DNA of 64,000 nt. Origin: Acytostelium subglobosum LB1 (taxonomy: Eukaryota; Evosea; Eumycetozoa; Acytosteliales; Acytosteliaceae). The stretch spans positions 77,686 to 141,685 of the forward strand of contig NW_012236525.1 of assembly GCF_000787575.1 (NCBI RefSeq), read 5' to 3'. Positions 46,201 through 56,575 of this stretch are shown here, one piece after another. Position 1 is the first letter of the stretch. Every line of letters starts with the position of its first letter. The position numbers and the translations under genes were made by a program. A model generated the notes under the pieces. It was not told the origin of the DNA. It searched no databases and saw nothing but the letters and a program-made list of their open reading frames with translations.

Positions 46201-48622
46201 CATTGGTTGTGCTGCGCGAGGCTCTATCATATTCAATGAGACCCTGTGCACTGACAACGTGACTTATGGAGTGTGGAGCGACCCGCTCAACTTGTGCTCC
46301 AACAACTTCACTCAAGAGGAGTGTGCACAGAACTCGATGACAATGCACTGGGTCAACTGCGCTCAGTTGTCTGCAGATGAGTGCCACACCGTGGTGGAGG
46401 GACTGTGTCGCGTCACACCCATACCCTGCACCACACAAGAGGAATGTGAGCGCGCTGGTCTGTGCTCCGACCAGCAGTTCTTCCAGCCCAACATGGTACG
46501 ACAATATCCACGCGGCCTAGGCAAATGTGTCCGCGGACATACCCTCAAGAGCGTGTACTCGGTTGGCCCCTCATGCCAACTGGACGAGCACGACTCACCC
46601 AAGGGCTGCTACAGCCTCGCCCCTCTCGTCTACACTGAGTCCGAGTGTCGCGCGTTGGGATCAGAGTACACTTGGTGGACACAATCCAACAATCAAACAC
46701 AATGTGAGTCGCACTTTGGATGCCAGATACCTGATGATTCATTGTTTGCGCCTGCCGCACAGTCTCGATTCAACGAGATGTCAGAGAGTATGTGCAAAGG
46801 AGAGTGTAGTTCCGACGGTCAGCATACCTGGACCAACATGTTCAGCTGGACGCCAGCAAAGTGGCTGCCAGGTGTGATGGTCAATGCCAGCTGGCTGCCA
46901 GGTGGCGCCGTCTCAACCTCCACCTTTGGCTACGCCGTCAACTACCAAGCCGTCGCGGACATAGTGCTAGCATCAAATCAATATCATGTCGCCGATGTAC
47001 TCAGGTCATCGACCATGTGTAGGATGGAGCGTCTGCTTGAGAACCTCGAGTCCATCACATGTAGTTGCGCCGGCCATGGTGGCGCGGAGTGCTTCAAGTC
47101 GTCAGCCCTGGCACTTGGTTCCACCAAGCCATGCGTCAACGCTCGCTCAACGTACGAGTTTGCATATGGCCTGCTCAAGTTCAGTGAGAAATCGGTGCCA
47201 GCCTCCTGTGTCACCGTCATTGTGTCTCAGATCAGCCGACAGCTGTTCAAGGCCACGCCCAAGGTATCACTCAGCTCAAACTTTGTATCATATCCCAAGC
47301 CCGAGGCGTATGGAATCCCCAACGATCATGGGGCAATCATAGGAATAGTGCTTGGCGATGGTATCAAGGTTCAATCACTCGGTGTCAACTCATATATGGT
47401 CTGTCTGTCGATGGCTGGTTCGTCATTCAGTGACAAGTTCCCAACTTTGGACTTTGCACACGTCCGCGAGGATGCCGCCAACAAGTCCATGCTCGTGCCC
47501 ATGGAAGTCCCCACCATCATCTCGACCGACAACAATCTGCTGTGCGCCAGCCTTAATCAACCGGCCACCGACACCACCTACTTCCCCATCGCGCGTGTAT
47601 CTCATGGCTGGGCGACCCAGGCCAAGAAACCCTTCGACAAGACTACTACTAACATGCTGTACACACTTGGTGCCGTGTTTGTCTTCTGCGCCGGCTGGGG
47701 CATGCTACAGTTGATGTTCGTTGTGCATCGTCGCATATTCAGAACTGAGCTCTTTGAACTGGTGCACGGACTCATCCTCTCCTGCGTTATCTTCACTGCC
47801 ATCCGCGCCGCCTACTTCTTCATTCTCCCCTCTGGCATGCTCTACGACTCGACAATCGCCGACTACATCCTAGTTGTGCTGCCAACGTTCATCTACTTCA
47901 CGTCGTTCACCATCATCGTCGTGCTGTGGTACGTTGTGGTCAACATGAAGTTCAACGTCAGCCTCACCACCAAGTTCAACTCGCTCATCGTGGCGACCAA
48001 CGCTGTGCTCTACCTAATCTTTATAATCATTGTACTTGTATTCAACTACACAAAGAGCAACCTGGTCAACATGTGTGGCGCGCGTCTCTTCATGGACGTC
48101 ACGACGACAACACCACAGCGCATCGTCAGCATACTCTATGCGGCCATCCAGGCAGTCATCTCGTTGCTGCTTGGCGCGGCCTTCATCTACCTGGGCAGCT
48201 CGATTGTTCGCGCCATTCGCCAGGCGCAAGACACGATGGAGCAGCAGAAGAAGGTGTTCATTGTGACGGCGTCATGCTCGGTGGGCTTCATCCTGCATTG
48301 CATATTCGTACTGATCCTGGTGGCGGCCGACCCTGCCAACATCTACTTCAGCTTCGTGGGCCTCATCATCACCGAGATCGTGCCAGTGCTCACCATCCTC
48401 TTCTCGTACAACCAGTTGAGCAAGTACCGCAATGGCATCCAGAGGTCGCGTTCCAGCACGACGCTGGGCAGCAAGATGAAGGACGTCACACCCAACGTCT
48501 CTGGCTCACAATCATACTCATCATCATCAGAGTCGGGAACTGGCGGACTGACCTCATCGTCATCCATCACATTCTCCTCATCGCTCGATACCTCCAACAA
48601 TCATTCCAGCAACCTCTATTAA
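43259..48622 (+). CDS. Large Cys-rich ectodomain protein with C-terminal 7TM domain (THH1/TOM1/TOM3-like), 1736 aa
   Basis: Three exons: 43259..43756, 43831..44844, 44924..48622, all phase 0. A signal peptide covers residues 1-26 (MMSMMLRTLFVVMVLLLVGS). The region to about 1410 is an extracellular part with many Asn-X-Ser/Thr sites and dense cysteines, including CAEHQLLGPIDCSCDY early and long Cys-rich arrays from 550 onward (for example CNYTAFES, CCHSPGKTFFQCC, CSHDCGRQC). From about 1414 seven or so hydrophobic helices follow, beginning TTNMLYTLGAVFVFCAGWGM and RTELFELVHGLILSCVIFTA. The latter recalls the THH1/TOM1/TOM3 domain of plant membrane proteins. The tail is cytosolic, Ser-rich. The layout suggests a cell-surface receptor or adhesion protein; the ligand is unknown. 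Confidence 0.85.
43779..43791. repeat. TGGAA-N3-TTCCA motif inside an intron
   Basis: TGGAATGGTTCCA in the first intron of the 7TM gene, upstream of its CACTCACTCAATCATTCAATC tract. Confidence 0.65.
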
Positions 48623-48727
48623 TAACTTATAACTTAATCTATTTATAAACTACATCCGTGTCGATTTGGATGTTAATGCCGACAACTTATTGTCTATCCT
48701 GTTGCGATCATGTGGCGGAGGTTGCCA

Positions 48728-49718
48728 TCACAAGTTTGACTGACCGACTACTTTGTTTGTTAATGTTCCAAGATGTTCGATTGAGCAGGAGATGGTGTCA
48801 CCAGGTTGTAGGAATATTGGTGGAGTGCGAGTGAAGCCAACGCCATAAGGAGTACCTGTGAATATGAGGTCGCCAGGACTGAGTGTCACAACTTTGCTAA
48901 GGTATGATACCACTTGTTGTACATTGAAGATCAGTTCCTTTGTGTTGGACTGTTGCATCACTCTTCCATTGAGTGTACTCTTGATTGATAGATTGTTGGG
49001 ATCAAGTTCACAAGAGTTGGTATTAGTATCCAAGTGAGCCCATTGAGGATTGACTACGATCGCAGGACCAATCGGACTGAATGAGTTGAATGACTTGCTC
49101 AACGACCATTGACCGCCAGGCTTGCCAAACTGCCAGTCGCGAGCGGTGACATCATTGCCAACAGTATACCCGGCAACATAATCCAGTGCAGTTGACTCTG
49201 ATACATTGTGACATTCACGACCAATCACAATGACCAACTCAACTTCATAATCGACTTGGTCACTCGATGTTGGTTTGACAATGTTATCATTTGGTCCAAT
49301 GATTGCATTGGTAAACTTTGTAAACACTACTGGTTCTGAAGGGAATGCCATCTTTGTCTCAATAGCATGCTCCTTATAGTTTAATCCTACAGCAATGATC
49401 TTCTGAGGATCACTGATTGGTGCGCAAATCTTGACCTCATCTACACTGATCCTTCCAGAACCTGTACCAATGATCTGGTAATGTATGTTAGTTATTGATT
49501 GATTGATTGATTGGTAGAGTGAGGTAACATACATCGACAGCCATCCTCATGGACTTCTTGCCACCGTTCAGAAAGGATCGCATGTCTAATGGAAGTGTGT
49601 GTTTGCTGTTGGCTGATGCGAAGTCTACCACATGTCTTCCGTTGTCCAACAATGCACCAATACTTCTCTTTCCAGTTGACAATGTCTCAAAGGTTACCAA
49701 CCTCAATAAGCTATTCAT
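48728..49718 (-). CDS. Fumarylacetoacetate hydrolase (FAH) family protein, 310 aa
   Basis: Two exons, 49533..49718 and 48728..49474, phase 0. The ATG at 49718 (MNSLLRLVTFETL) is the first in frame; upstream codons lack an ATG. Residues about 70-300 carry the FAH fold: KIIAVGLNYKEHAIET with the catalytic His, FTKFTNAIIGPNDNI, DYEVELVIVIGRE (metal-binding Glu residues), GYTVGNDVTARDWQ and GDLIFTGTPYGVGFTRTPPI. Such enzymes include acylpyruvases and oxaloacetate decarboxylases (FAHD1/FAHD2), Mg-dependent, often mitochondrial. This sequence is closest in layout to the FAHD2 type. The 3' end is close to that of the 7TM gene (about 105 bases). Confidence 0.94.
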
Positions 49719-50163
49719 CTCTATCTCTATCTCTATCAATCACTTCAAATCAAGATAAGATGAAGCCAAAGATACTGATGACCTTTCAAGCCAAAGATTT
49801 TACCTTTGTAATGGGCAGGCAGGGCATCTCAAGGAACACAAGAAGAGGAAGGAAGATCGTCGTATTAATAATTTACAAGTTTATTGGTTGGATTGAATTG
49901 GATTGTTTAAACTTGATGGTTGTTGGTTGTTGGAAGAAAAATTTAAGATAGTTGACAAACAGTCAATGGACTGTTGGAGGGAATGGTGGAGGAGGATGGC
50001 AACAGCAACAGGTAGGTGCGGGCGGGTAAATGGGATTGTTGCGGACGGACGAACGCACGGACGTTGTGGTGGATGATGATGGTGGATTTGGGAATTATGC
50101 GCAGAGGTGTAATTAGTTGGTTGGATGGTGGATGATGCGTGGTCGGCTGACTGGCTGGTCTGA
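49719..50163. other. Spacer between HMG-box gene and FAH gene
   Basis: Promoter region of the FAH gene and 3' flank of the HMG gene, both on the minus strand. It contains a GATAGAGATAGAGAT repeat just before the FAH ATG. No further gene seen. Confidence 0.4.
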
Positions 50164-50565
50164 TTAATCAGAGTCAGATGAGGAGTCAGAGTCGGAGGCA
50201 GCGTTGGCCTTCTTCTCGTCGTAGATCTTCTTCTCCATCTCCCAACGCTTCTTGTCCTCGGCGGCCAACTTCTCAAACTGCTTCTTGTTCTCTGGCAGTT
50301 GAGCATCCCAGGCCTTGCCCAGAAGGGAGCCAAGCTCGCCAAAGGTGGCCTGTGGGTTCTCGGCCTTGATGGTTGGACGCATCTCCTTGGAGAAGTAGAT
50401 AAAGGCGGACAGATGACGACGTGGTGCGTTTGGATCCTTCTTGACCTTCTTCTTCTTCTTCTTGTCCTTCTTGGTCTTCTTTGACTTGGTATCCTTCTTG
50501 GACTTCTTCACCTTCTTCTTCTTCAATTCCTCATCAGAGGAGGACGATGAATCATCACTTGACAT
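50164..50565 (-). CDS. HMG-box chromatin protein, 133 aa
   Basis: A single exon. Residues 1-43 are an acidic Ser/Asp start followed by a run of Lys/Thr ([20 protein letters not shown]). Residues 44-117 are one HMG box: [20 protein letters not shown] (helix 1), then [16 protein letters not shown] (helix 2) and [20 protein letters not shown] (helix 3). The C-terminus is acidic ([10 protein letters not shown]). The DPNAPRR-SAF start and single box are those of Nhp6/HMGB-type proteins, which bend DNA without sequence preference and help FACT-type nucleosome remodelling. The extended basic arm before the box is longer than in yeast Nhp6. Confidence 0.95.
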   Translation of the reverse strand: MSSDDSSSSSDEELKKKKVKKSKKDTKSKKTKKDKKKKKKVKKDPNAPRRHLSAFIYFSKEMRPTIKAENPQATFGELGSLLGKAWDAQLPENKKQFEKLAAEDKKRWEMEKKIYDEKKANAASDSDSSSDSD

Positions 50566-52053
50566 TATTTGTTTAGTTTCTTTAGTTTCTTAGGTATTGG
50601 AACCTTTAGTTGGTAAAGTAAAGTAGACAAAGGTAGGCAGGCGGTCACGTGAGGTAGAGAGAGAGAGAGAAAGAGAGAAGAAAATAGAAGAATGTTATAA
50701 ATGTTAGTTTAACAAGTTTAGATGTTTAGATGTTTAGTAAACATTAATTATTGTCCTCGCTAACTTGTAGCATTGATTGTGGACATTGCCAATCAGAGGC
50801 GCTACTCGAGTCGCTCGTCTTGTAGACTGGTCGTCGACAGGACATTAGACAAAAATAAAATTTACAAGTCCGTCAATGTGTATGTGCACTTACCTGAGAG
50901 GGAATGTTGCTTAGTAGGTTTCTATGTGTTCGCTCACAGAGTATTGTGTGAGAGGTGCAGTGCGAGAATGATGTGAGAGAGTTTGTGAGCGCACTTTGTA
51001 TGAGACGCCGCACACACCTTCTAATACACACCTCAACAACATTCTTCATAATAATAAATTAATGCATGTTGGATCAATAATAATAAAAATTAAAATCAAT
51101 TGTGAATGTGTGTGTGTAAGTGGGTGTGTGAGTGAACACACAAAGGTTTGCTGTTAGGGTTATTGAGGGAAGTACGAGAATGGGTTGGTGTGGGGAATAA
51201 CGGTTAGATTTGTTCAGATTTTCAACTGTTTAAATCTGGCGCGAATTTTGAATTTGAAATATGTTCAACCGTTGAATGTCAATCCAATTAATGAATGGTC
51301 GTTTTCGAATAGATCTTCGACATTCCTTATTATCAAATTATGGTCTCTCCCTTGAATGGACTCTCTTATTTACTCATTTATTTTTTGACCTGTCAATCAA
51401 TCAATCAATCAATCAAACAAACAAACAATATATCGATCCATCTCAAGTCCATTCATGGCATTTCCTATCCTATCCTACCAATGACATGACATGTATTTAA
51501 GTGAACTAAAATCAATCAATCACTCAAGGATGGATATTATAGTTAACCATGGTTTGCCATGAATATTATGTAGGTGCAAGTTAAGGTATATATACATGTT
51601 ATATTATGTGTTATAAATAGAAGGTAGGTGTTCGAATAAGCAGGTGGCCCTTCCCATCTACACCCACCAATCAATAATGATTGGTTTGATGTTGAATTAG
51701 TGTTTGTGTGTGTGTGTGGATGTCGATTGGAAGAAAGTGATGGGTTAGTGAGTGATTGGCAATGTGTTTGATCAGCTGATTCATTGGAGTTGAGAAAGGT
51801 ATATATAAATGTGGAAGGGATGCACCCCCCTTATATCCGATGTTGAGCTAAACACTTTGAAACACCCTTTTGATCTCAAGTGGCGTTAAACATCCACATC
51901 CAATGGTTATAAGAGTGGATGTATTATTACATTGTCATGATCATTCCTTCTAACTAGCCACCAGTGTCATACTCACTTTATAAAGTATTGTACATAATTA
52001 TTTATTATTTATTATCTTGTCAATCAATCATTCTATTAATTAATATTTAAAAT
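50566..52053. other. Divergent spacer between HMG-box and LIM genes
   Basis: No gene recognised. It includes a GAGAGAGAGA tract near 50660, AT-rich DNA, GT-rich microsatellites near 51100-51130 and 51700-51716, and CAATCAATCAATCAATC tracts. Confidence 0.45.
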
Positions 52054-53485
52054 ATGTTATATTCATGTCGAAGATGTCATACCAGGGTTGAGGACGAATC
52101 CATCTATGCATTTGGAAGTCACTACCATCCACATTGCTTTGTTTGTTTCGATTGTAAGTTATATCTGTTGATCATAAATATCCAGAATCACTCATGTATA
52201 CTTACTCACTCACTCAATCAATCAGGTCATGAACCACTCTCTGACAAATATTATGAGATTGACAACCTACCTTATTGTGAGTTGGACTTTAAGAGACCAA
52301 GAGGTCCATCCCCTGGAAGAAATTCAAAGTCCCCAAGGTCATCAGTTTTCAAGGGTCTTGGTAATGGTCATGGACATGGATCTTCAGCAAGGTCACCACC
52401 CTTGATACAAGAGTCCGGTGCTGGTGGATCATATACCTCACCAACTTCATTGGTCGCCACCAAGTGTGATGGTGATCAAAGGGTACACACTGTGTGTAGT
52501 CCAAGCAGCATGTGCCATAATGATGAGGTGGGCCAGCCATCATCACCAGTCAACAGCTCATCGAACACCTCAACACCATCAGGTGACTTCACAATGGGCA
52601 CAGTCGATGGACAGTATCAGCGAAACTCAGTGTCATACAGTGATCGCTCCATCAACAAGACTCAAGGTGCATCAACAACAACCAACAGCTTGTTTGATTG
52701 TCACAAGTGTACCAAAGAGATATGGGGTGCCACTGTTGTCAATGCAAATGGTAACAAGTTCCATCCACAATGCTTCCAATGTCATGAGTGTCATGGATCA
52801 TTGCTCAAGGGCTATGTACAAGATGCCAAAGGTTACCTTTGTGCCGCCTGTCAAGTCATGGTCAATGATCGAAACAAACCCCTCCGTCAACAATGTGGAC
52901 ATTGTTCAGCATGTTACAAGAGGTTCAATGTTGAAGAACGTAAGTATCTACATATTTTGATCATTTGGAATCATTCCACCAATCACTTACACACTCAATC
53001 AATCAATCATTCAATCATTCAATCATTATTAGATGTGATATCAATTGATCAGGAGAGATATCATCCACAATGTTTCAAGTGCTGTTCTTGCAGAATGCCA
53101 ATTGAAGGATTGAGTTTCAGTAGGGACAGAGTGACATCAACATTGTCAAGCTATTGTTGTTATTCATGTTTGTCATCAGGTAGAGTTGATCGTTGTCCAG
53201 AGTGTAGTGAGGCTGTCATTGGAGGATCGAGCATATTCGCACTCGGTAAATCATATCATCCTCAATGTTTCAAGGTATGTTCATTCATCAAATCAATCAA
53301 TCAATCAACAATTCCAAGTAATATTATATTGATACATTTACTCAACTCAACATAACACAATACAGTGCTCAGTATGCAGAGTATCAATTGGACATGGTAC
53401 CAAGTTCTCAAAGGAGGGCAGGATCGCATGTGTATCATGCAGACCATTGGATAGCAACAGCAACATGGTAATTCTAAGTGTATAA
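52054..53485 (+). CDS. Four-LIM-domain protein, 391 aa
   Basis: Four exons: 52054..52153, 52226..52939, 53033..53274, 53366..53485. LIM1 begins at Cys5 (CRRCHTRVED), continues HYHPHCFVCFDC and ends PYCELDF near residue 62. A Ser/Pro/Gly-rich linker of about 130 residues follows. LIM2 (about 190-245: CHKCTKEI, FHPQCFQCHEC), LIM3 (about 250-315: CSACYKRF, YHPQCFKCCSC) and LIM4 (about 320-385: CPECSEAV, SYHPQCFKCSVC) follow closely. LIM arrays of this kind (paxillin, zyxin and their amoebal relatives) scaffold actin-adhesion complexes, but this protein lacks an LD-type N-terminus. The last exon ends in NSNMVILSV; an alternative splice at its GTAATT is possible. Confidence 0.9.
52966..52978. repeat. 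TGGAA-N3-TTCCA palindrome inside an intron
   Basis: TGGAATCATTCCA in the second intron of the LIM gene, identical to the copy at 13341. Confidence 0.7.
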
Positions 53486-53889
53486 AGAATAAAGATAAAA
53501 CTGATACATCATTCATGGATCTTCGTCATCAACACATCCCATTGTAAGTAAAGTAACTGATATCGATCCAGTTCGAGTATAGGTATCCGTGTTATTATTA
53601 TTATTACTATAATTGTGTTAAGGATGGTGGGGGCGGGGGGTGTGATCACATGATATCAAGATATGTCCAACGTCTGAACACCCACTCACATAAACAATGA
53701 ATTTGATAAACACTGAATACGAAGATGATCAGTTATGTTACTATGAATTATTATATACTAACTGACATCTCCGATATCCCTAGAGGTAACTATTTAATGG
53801 TCGTATTTTAGACATTATTTATTCATCAATCAATCTAACAATCAATCAATCTAATATACTTAATATATCAATTAATCTATTATTTAAAA
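53486..53889. other. Spacer with G-rich tract
   Basis: 3' flank of the LIM gene and upstream region of the small-peptide gene. Apart from the G-rich tract at 53626-53644 and a TGTGATCACA palindrome next to it, it is AT-rich. Confidence 0.45.
53626..53650 (+). promoter_or_regulatory. G-rich tract plus TGTGATCACA palindrome upstream of small-peptide gene
   Basis: GGTGGGGGCGGGGGGTGTG (53626-53644) overlaps the palindrome TGTGATCACA (53641-53650). It lies about 240 bases before the small-peptide ATG. G/T-rich G-boxes bound by GBF drive many developmental genes in D. discoideum. A G-box is therefore the best guess, and a quadruplex is an alternative. Confidence 0.45.
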
Positions 53890-54156
53890 ATGTTGTACAG
53901 TAAGTATTATAATTATAAACTTCATTATATCCTTGATATATTCTAAACATAATACAATATAATAGAATCACTTGCCAACCTCTCCGGAATGAACTCCAAC
54001 AACAAAATGACCAGCCACAATGGACAATCTATTGTTCAAAACACTGGAGCTGGAGCCTCTTCCCAATCGACCAACTCAACAGCACTACTCCACGTCTATG
54101 GTTATATTAATATTCTTGGTCTAATTATCATTGACCCATTAAGAATTGACATCTAA
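53890..54156 (+). CDS. Small dictyostelid peptide gene with 10-nt first exon, 66 aa
   Basis: Exons 53890..53899 (ATG TTG TAC A) and 53966..54156. The spliced protein is MLYKSLANLSGMNSNNKMTS, then an Asn/Ser/Thr-rich part and a hydrophobic end containing HVYGYINILGLIIIDPLRID. The layout (start codon exon of 3-5 codons, intron, Asn/Ser-rich short protein) is that of the D. discoideum HssA/2C/7E and UPF0512-type families, which are strongly developmentally regulated. Sequence similarity to them is only general. The function is unknown; the hydrophobic tail might insert into a membrane. Confidence 0.7.
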
Positions 54157-54641
54157 TCATCATTGTCCTTTATTTGTTCATTACCCAATTTACATCCCAT
54201 AAATTAAAATAGTTGTATACACCCAAATTTGGAAAGTTGTAGATTTTTGCAAGTTCAAGATGAGAAACATGTTTTTAATATTTTATTAAATTGATTTTTT
54301 AATATCGAAGTTGTGAGTTCGAGTGTGGCACGTGGCAGCTATCCTGCCTGTCAACCTCACGCCACACACACACGCAACGCACCCCTGGTATCCAGCAGCA
54401 TCTTTGTATCCAACTTCACTTCAACTTCACTCTCACACATTCTCTTTATCTATCTCATATATATCTTTAGATATCAACGCTCCCGCTCGCCAATCCCGCG
54501 ACCCTCACTCAGGTATCCAGCTCCCTTACAGCTACCGCGCTCCTCCCAAGACCCTCCTCTCTCCAATCCCTTCCAATCCCCTACCCTTGTCACTATATTG
54601 TACACTTCCTCATATACAGAACATACACAGCAAACACAAGC
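54157..54641. other. Leader and promoter region of the RRM protein gene
   Basis: AT-rich to 54310, then a C-rich, pyrimidine-biased leader to the ATG. TATCTTTAG-type acceptor sequence near 54465 would allow a 5' untranslated intron. No separate gene is supported. Confidence 0.4.
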
Positions 54642-55469
54642 ATGTCTGACACAACGACCACCTCAACATCGACCACCGAGTCCCCCGCCTCTGGACTCCC
54701 AGCTCCATCCACCTCCCGACTCTTTGTCGGCAACTTGCCATACAACTACACCGACGACGACCTGCTCAAGCTCTTTGCCGGCCAAGGCAAGGTTACCACC
54801 GCAAGAATCATTCAAAAGAGAGGCGTTTCAATTGGTTATGGCTTTGTCGACATGGAGGATGAGCCCGCAGCACAAGCAGCGATCGCAGCTTTGAACAAAA
54901 CCGATATCAGCGGAAGAGCTATCAACGTTGAGTTGACAAAGGAGAGAGCCCCCGTCGATGAGACCAAGCCCGCCAAGCGCGGATCCGCTCGTCGTCGCTC
55001 TGGCAAGCCCAAGACCAACGGCACCTCTGATGCCAAGGCTTCGCCCTCGACCACCTCCCCAAGCCACGCCGGCGAGGACAACACCACTGGTGACAAGCCA
55101 AGAAGAAGAGCCGCCAACGGAGAGAGAAACAAGGCCGCCCCCAAGCCAGCCGCCCCACGCGCCCCAGAGTCGACCGAGCCAAAGCAACCCTCTGCCGACA
55201 CCCTCTTTGTCAACAACCTCCCATACAGCTATGACAACGCTCGCTTCTTGGAGTTGTTCAAGGACTACTCGCCAAAGGACGCCCACATCATCATCAGCAA
55301 GCGATTCAACAGGAGCAAGGGATTCGGATTCGTCGAGTTCAACAACTCTGCTGACCAGCAGAAGGCTCTCGCCCTTGACAACACTGAGCTCGAGGGAAGA
55401 GTCATCTCTGTCAAGGTCGCCCATGCTCGCGACTTGTCCGCTGAGGCCGAGACCCCATCTGCCAACTAA
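54642..55469 (+). CDS. RNA-binding protein with two RRM domains, 275 aa
   Basis: A single exon. RRM1 (about 25-100) has RNP2 LFVGNL at 27-32 and RNP1 GYGFVDME at 65-72. RRM2 (about 186-262) has RNP2 LFVNNL at 188-193 and RNP1 KGFGFVEF at 226-233. Between them lies a basic, Arg/Lys/Ala/Pro-rich linker (KRGSARRRSGKPK, KPRRRAANGERNK). The organisation resembles small nucleolar or chloroplast-type two-RRM proteins, such as yeast Rnp24-like and plant cp31-like proteins, but no specific orthologue can be named. Codon use is strongly biased to C-ending codons compared with neighbours, suggesting high expression. The C-rich leader fits that. Confidence 0.9.
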   Translation: MSDTTTTSTSTTESPASGLPAPSTSRLFVGNLPYNYTDDDLLKLFAGQGKVTTARIIQKRGVSIGYGFVDMEDEPAAQAAIAALNKTDISGRAINVELTKERAPVDETKPAKRGSARRRSGKPKTNGTSDAKASPSTTSPSHAGEDNTTGDKPRRRAANGERNKAAPKPAAPRAPESTEPKQPSADTLFVNNLPYSYDNARFLELFKDYSPKDAHIIISKRFNRSKGFGFVEFNNSADQQKALALDNTELEGRVISVKVAHARDLSAEAETPSAN

Positions 55470-55907
55470 GCAGTAGGCACAGCAGTATCCCCAATCATGT
55501 TCCCATGTTCCCCAATGTTCCCCAAATGTTCCCAATTCCCCTGTCTTGCTTCCCTTCATCCAGCAAACCTATTCATTCAGATCATGACAGCAACAACATC
55601 AATTGATGAATAAAGACTGGATTATATATATTTAGTGTAGTATAGCCTTCTTTAGGGTCTTCTGGCCCTACCTCTTAATTCATTCATTCCATTCATTCAT
55701 TCGTGAATGATGTCCACCTTAAGGTGTATCCATGGTCTTGTTCCACTTGATTCGAAGCAAAGAGAGCAGGGCCATGTGTGAGTGAGCAAGTGTCCGCCAA
55801 TCACATGTAGCCAACTGACATGCACGAGTGTTGGCGATAGTACGATTGGTTGTGTTGATACACATCACCATCGTGGCATATTGTCTATCTTCAACTCAAC
55901 GTCAATG
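55470..55907. other. Convergent spacer
   Basis: 3' flanks of the RRM gene and the coiled-coil gene. It contains repeated TGTTCCCA/CCCAA units just after the RRM stop codon (55497-55540), consistent with slippage duplication. No gene seen. Confidence 0.4.
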
Positions 55908-56271
55908 TCACTTGGGAGTTGCCAACATTTCCTTCAATACCTTGTTCTGTTCCATCATCTGTTGTTTGAGTTCCTGTTTGTATGTAGTGTTCATTGTTGT
56001 CAGGTTATGTGTTGTCATGTCACCGAGATAGGAATCAACATACATTGAATTGATTTATAGCATGTATCTCTTTGGCAATGTCTTCCCTCAATTGTATTAA
56101 CATGTGTTCCATCTTTGTTATGCTTGCATTGATCTGTTCAAACTCCACCTTGTTTATACTACTTGGTGATGCACTGTTCTCATTCCTAAGTGAGACCAAC
56201 AGTCTCAAATCACTTGTCCTATCACGAAAGCTCTTAACCAACGTCTGAAACGAGTCACTATCACTCCTCAT
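55908..56271 (-). CDS. Small coiled-coil protein, unknown function, 97 aa
   Basis: Two exons, 56044..56271 and 55908..55973, phase 0. The protein starts MRSDSDSFQTLVKSFRDRTS and is almost wholly predicted helical, with heptad-like spacing through INKVEFEQINASITKMEHML, IQLREDIAKEIHAINQFN and ELKQQMMEQNKVLKEMLATP. Small helical subunits of this size occur in BLOC/BORC, kinetochore and mediator complexes. None can be singled out from the sequence. The intron contains no (CAAT)n tract, unlike many others here. The short second exon extends the coiled coil in frame, which supports the splice. Confidence 0.7.
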
Positions 56272-56575
56272 TGTTTGTTTGTATGTTTGTTTGTTGTTAT
56301 AGTATTATTGTTGGTGATGTTATATCAATGATCCAGTCTTCATCATTAAGGTGTCATTCATTCATTGATTCAATCAATCCATTCTCTCTCCTTCCTTTAT
56401 TGTTCGCGACTCCAAATTTTGGCGCCAATCCATAGACAAGATGTTTCCTTTCCTGTGTTTCCGTCGCGAACTATGGGTGAGCTGGGGCCAAACTCAATCC
56501 AATAGCTCGGTTGCCAATGGATGGATGATGTTGAGTGGCCTGTACATCTTGACAGCACAGTGTCAATCCAATGGA
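56272..56575. other. Short spacer between coiled-coil and methyltransferase genes
   Basis: Both flanking genes read leftwards, so this is the promoter of the coiled-coil gene and the 3' flank of the methyltransferase gene. No notable structure. Confidence 0.4.

Noticed and set aside
49881-50342. 153-codon minus-strand frame overlapping the HMG-box gene
   Set aside because: Shadow of the HMG-box coding frame and its 3' flank.
54194-54202. ATCCCATAA, similar to the upstream element of D. discoideum small RNA genes
   Set aside because: No small RNA could be recognised at the expected distance downstream, so it is probably chance.
54828-55559. 243-codon frame antisense to the RRM protein gene
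   Set aside because: Opposite-strand shadow caused by the strong C-ending codon bias of the RRM gene.
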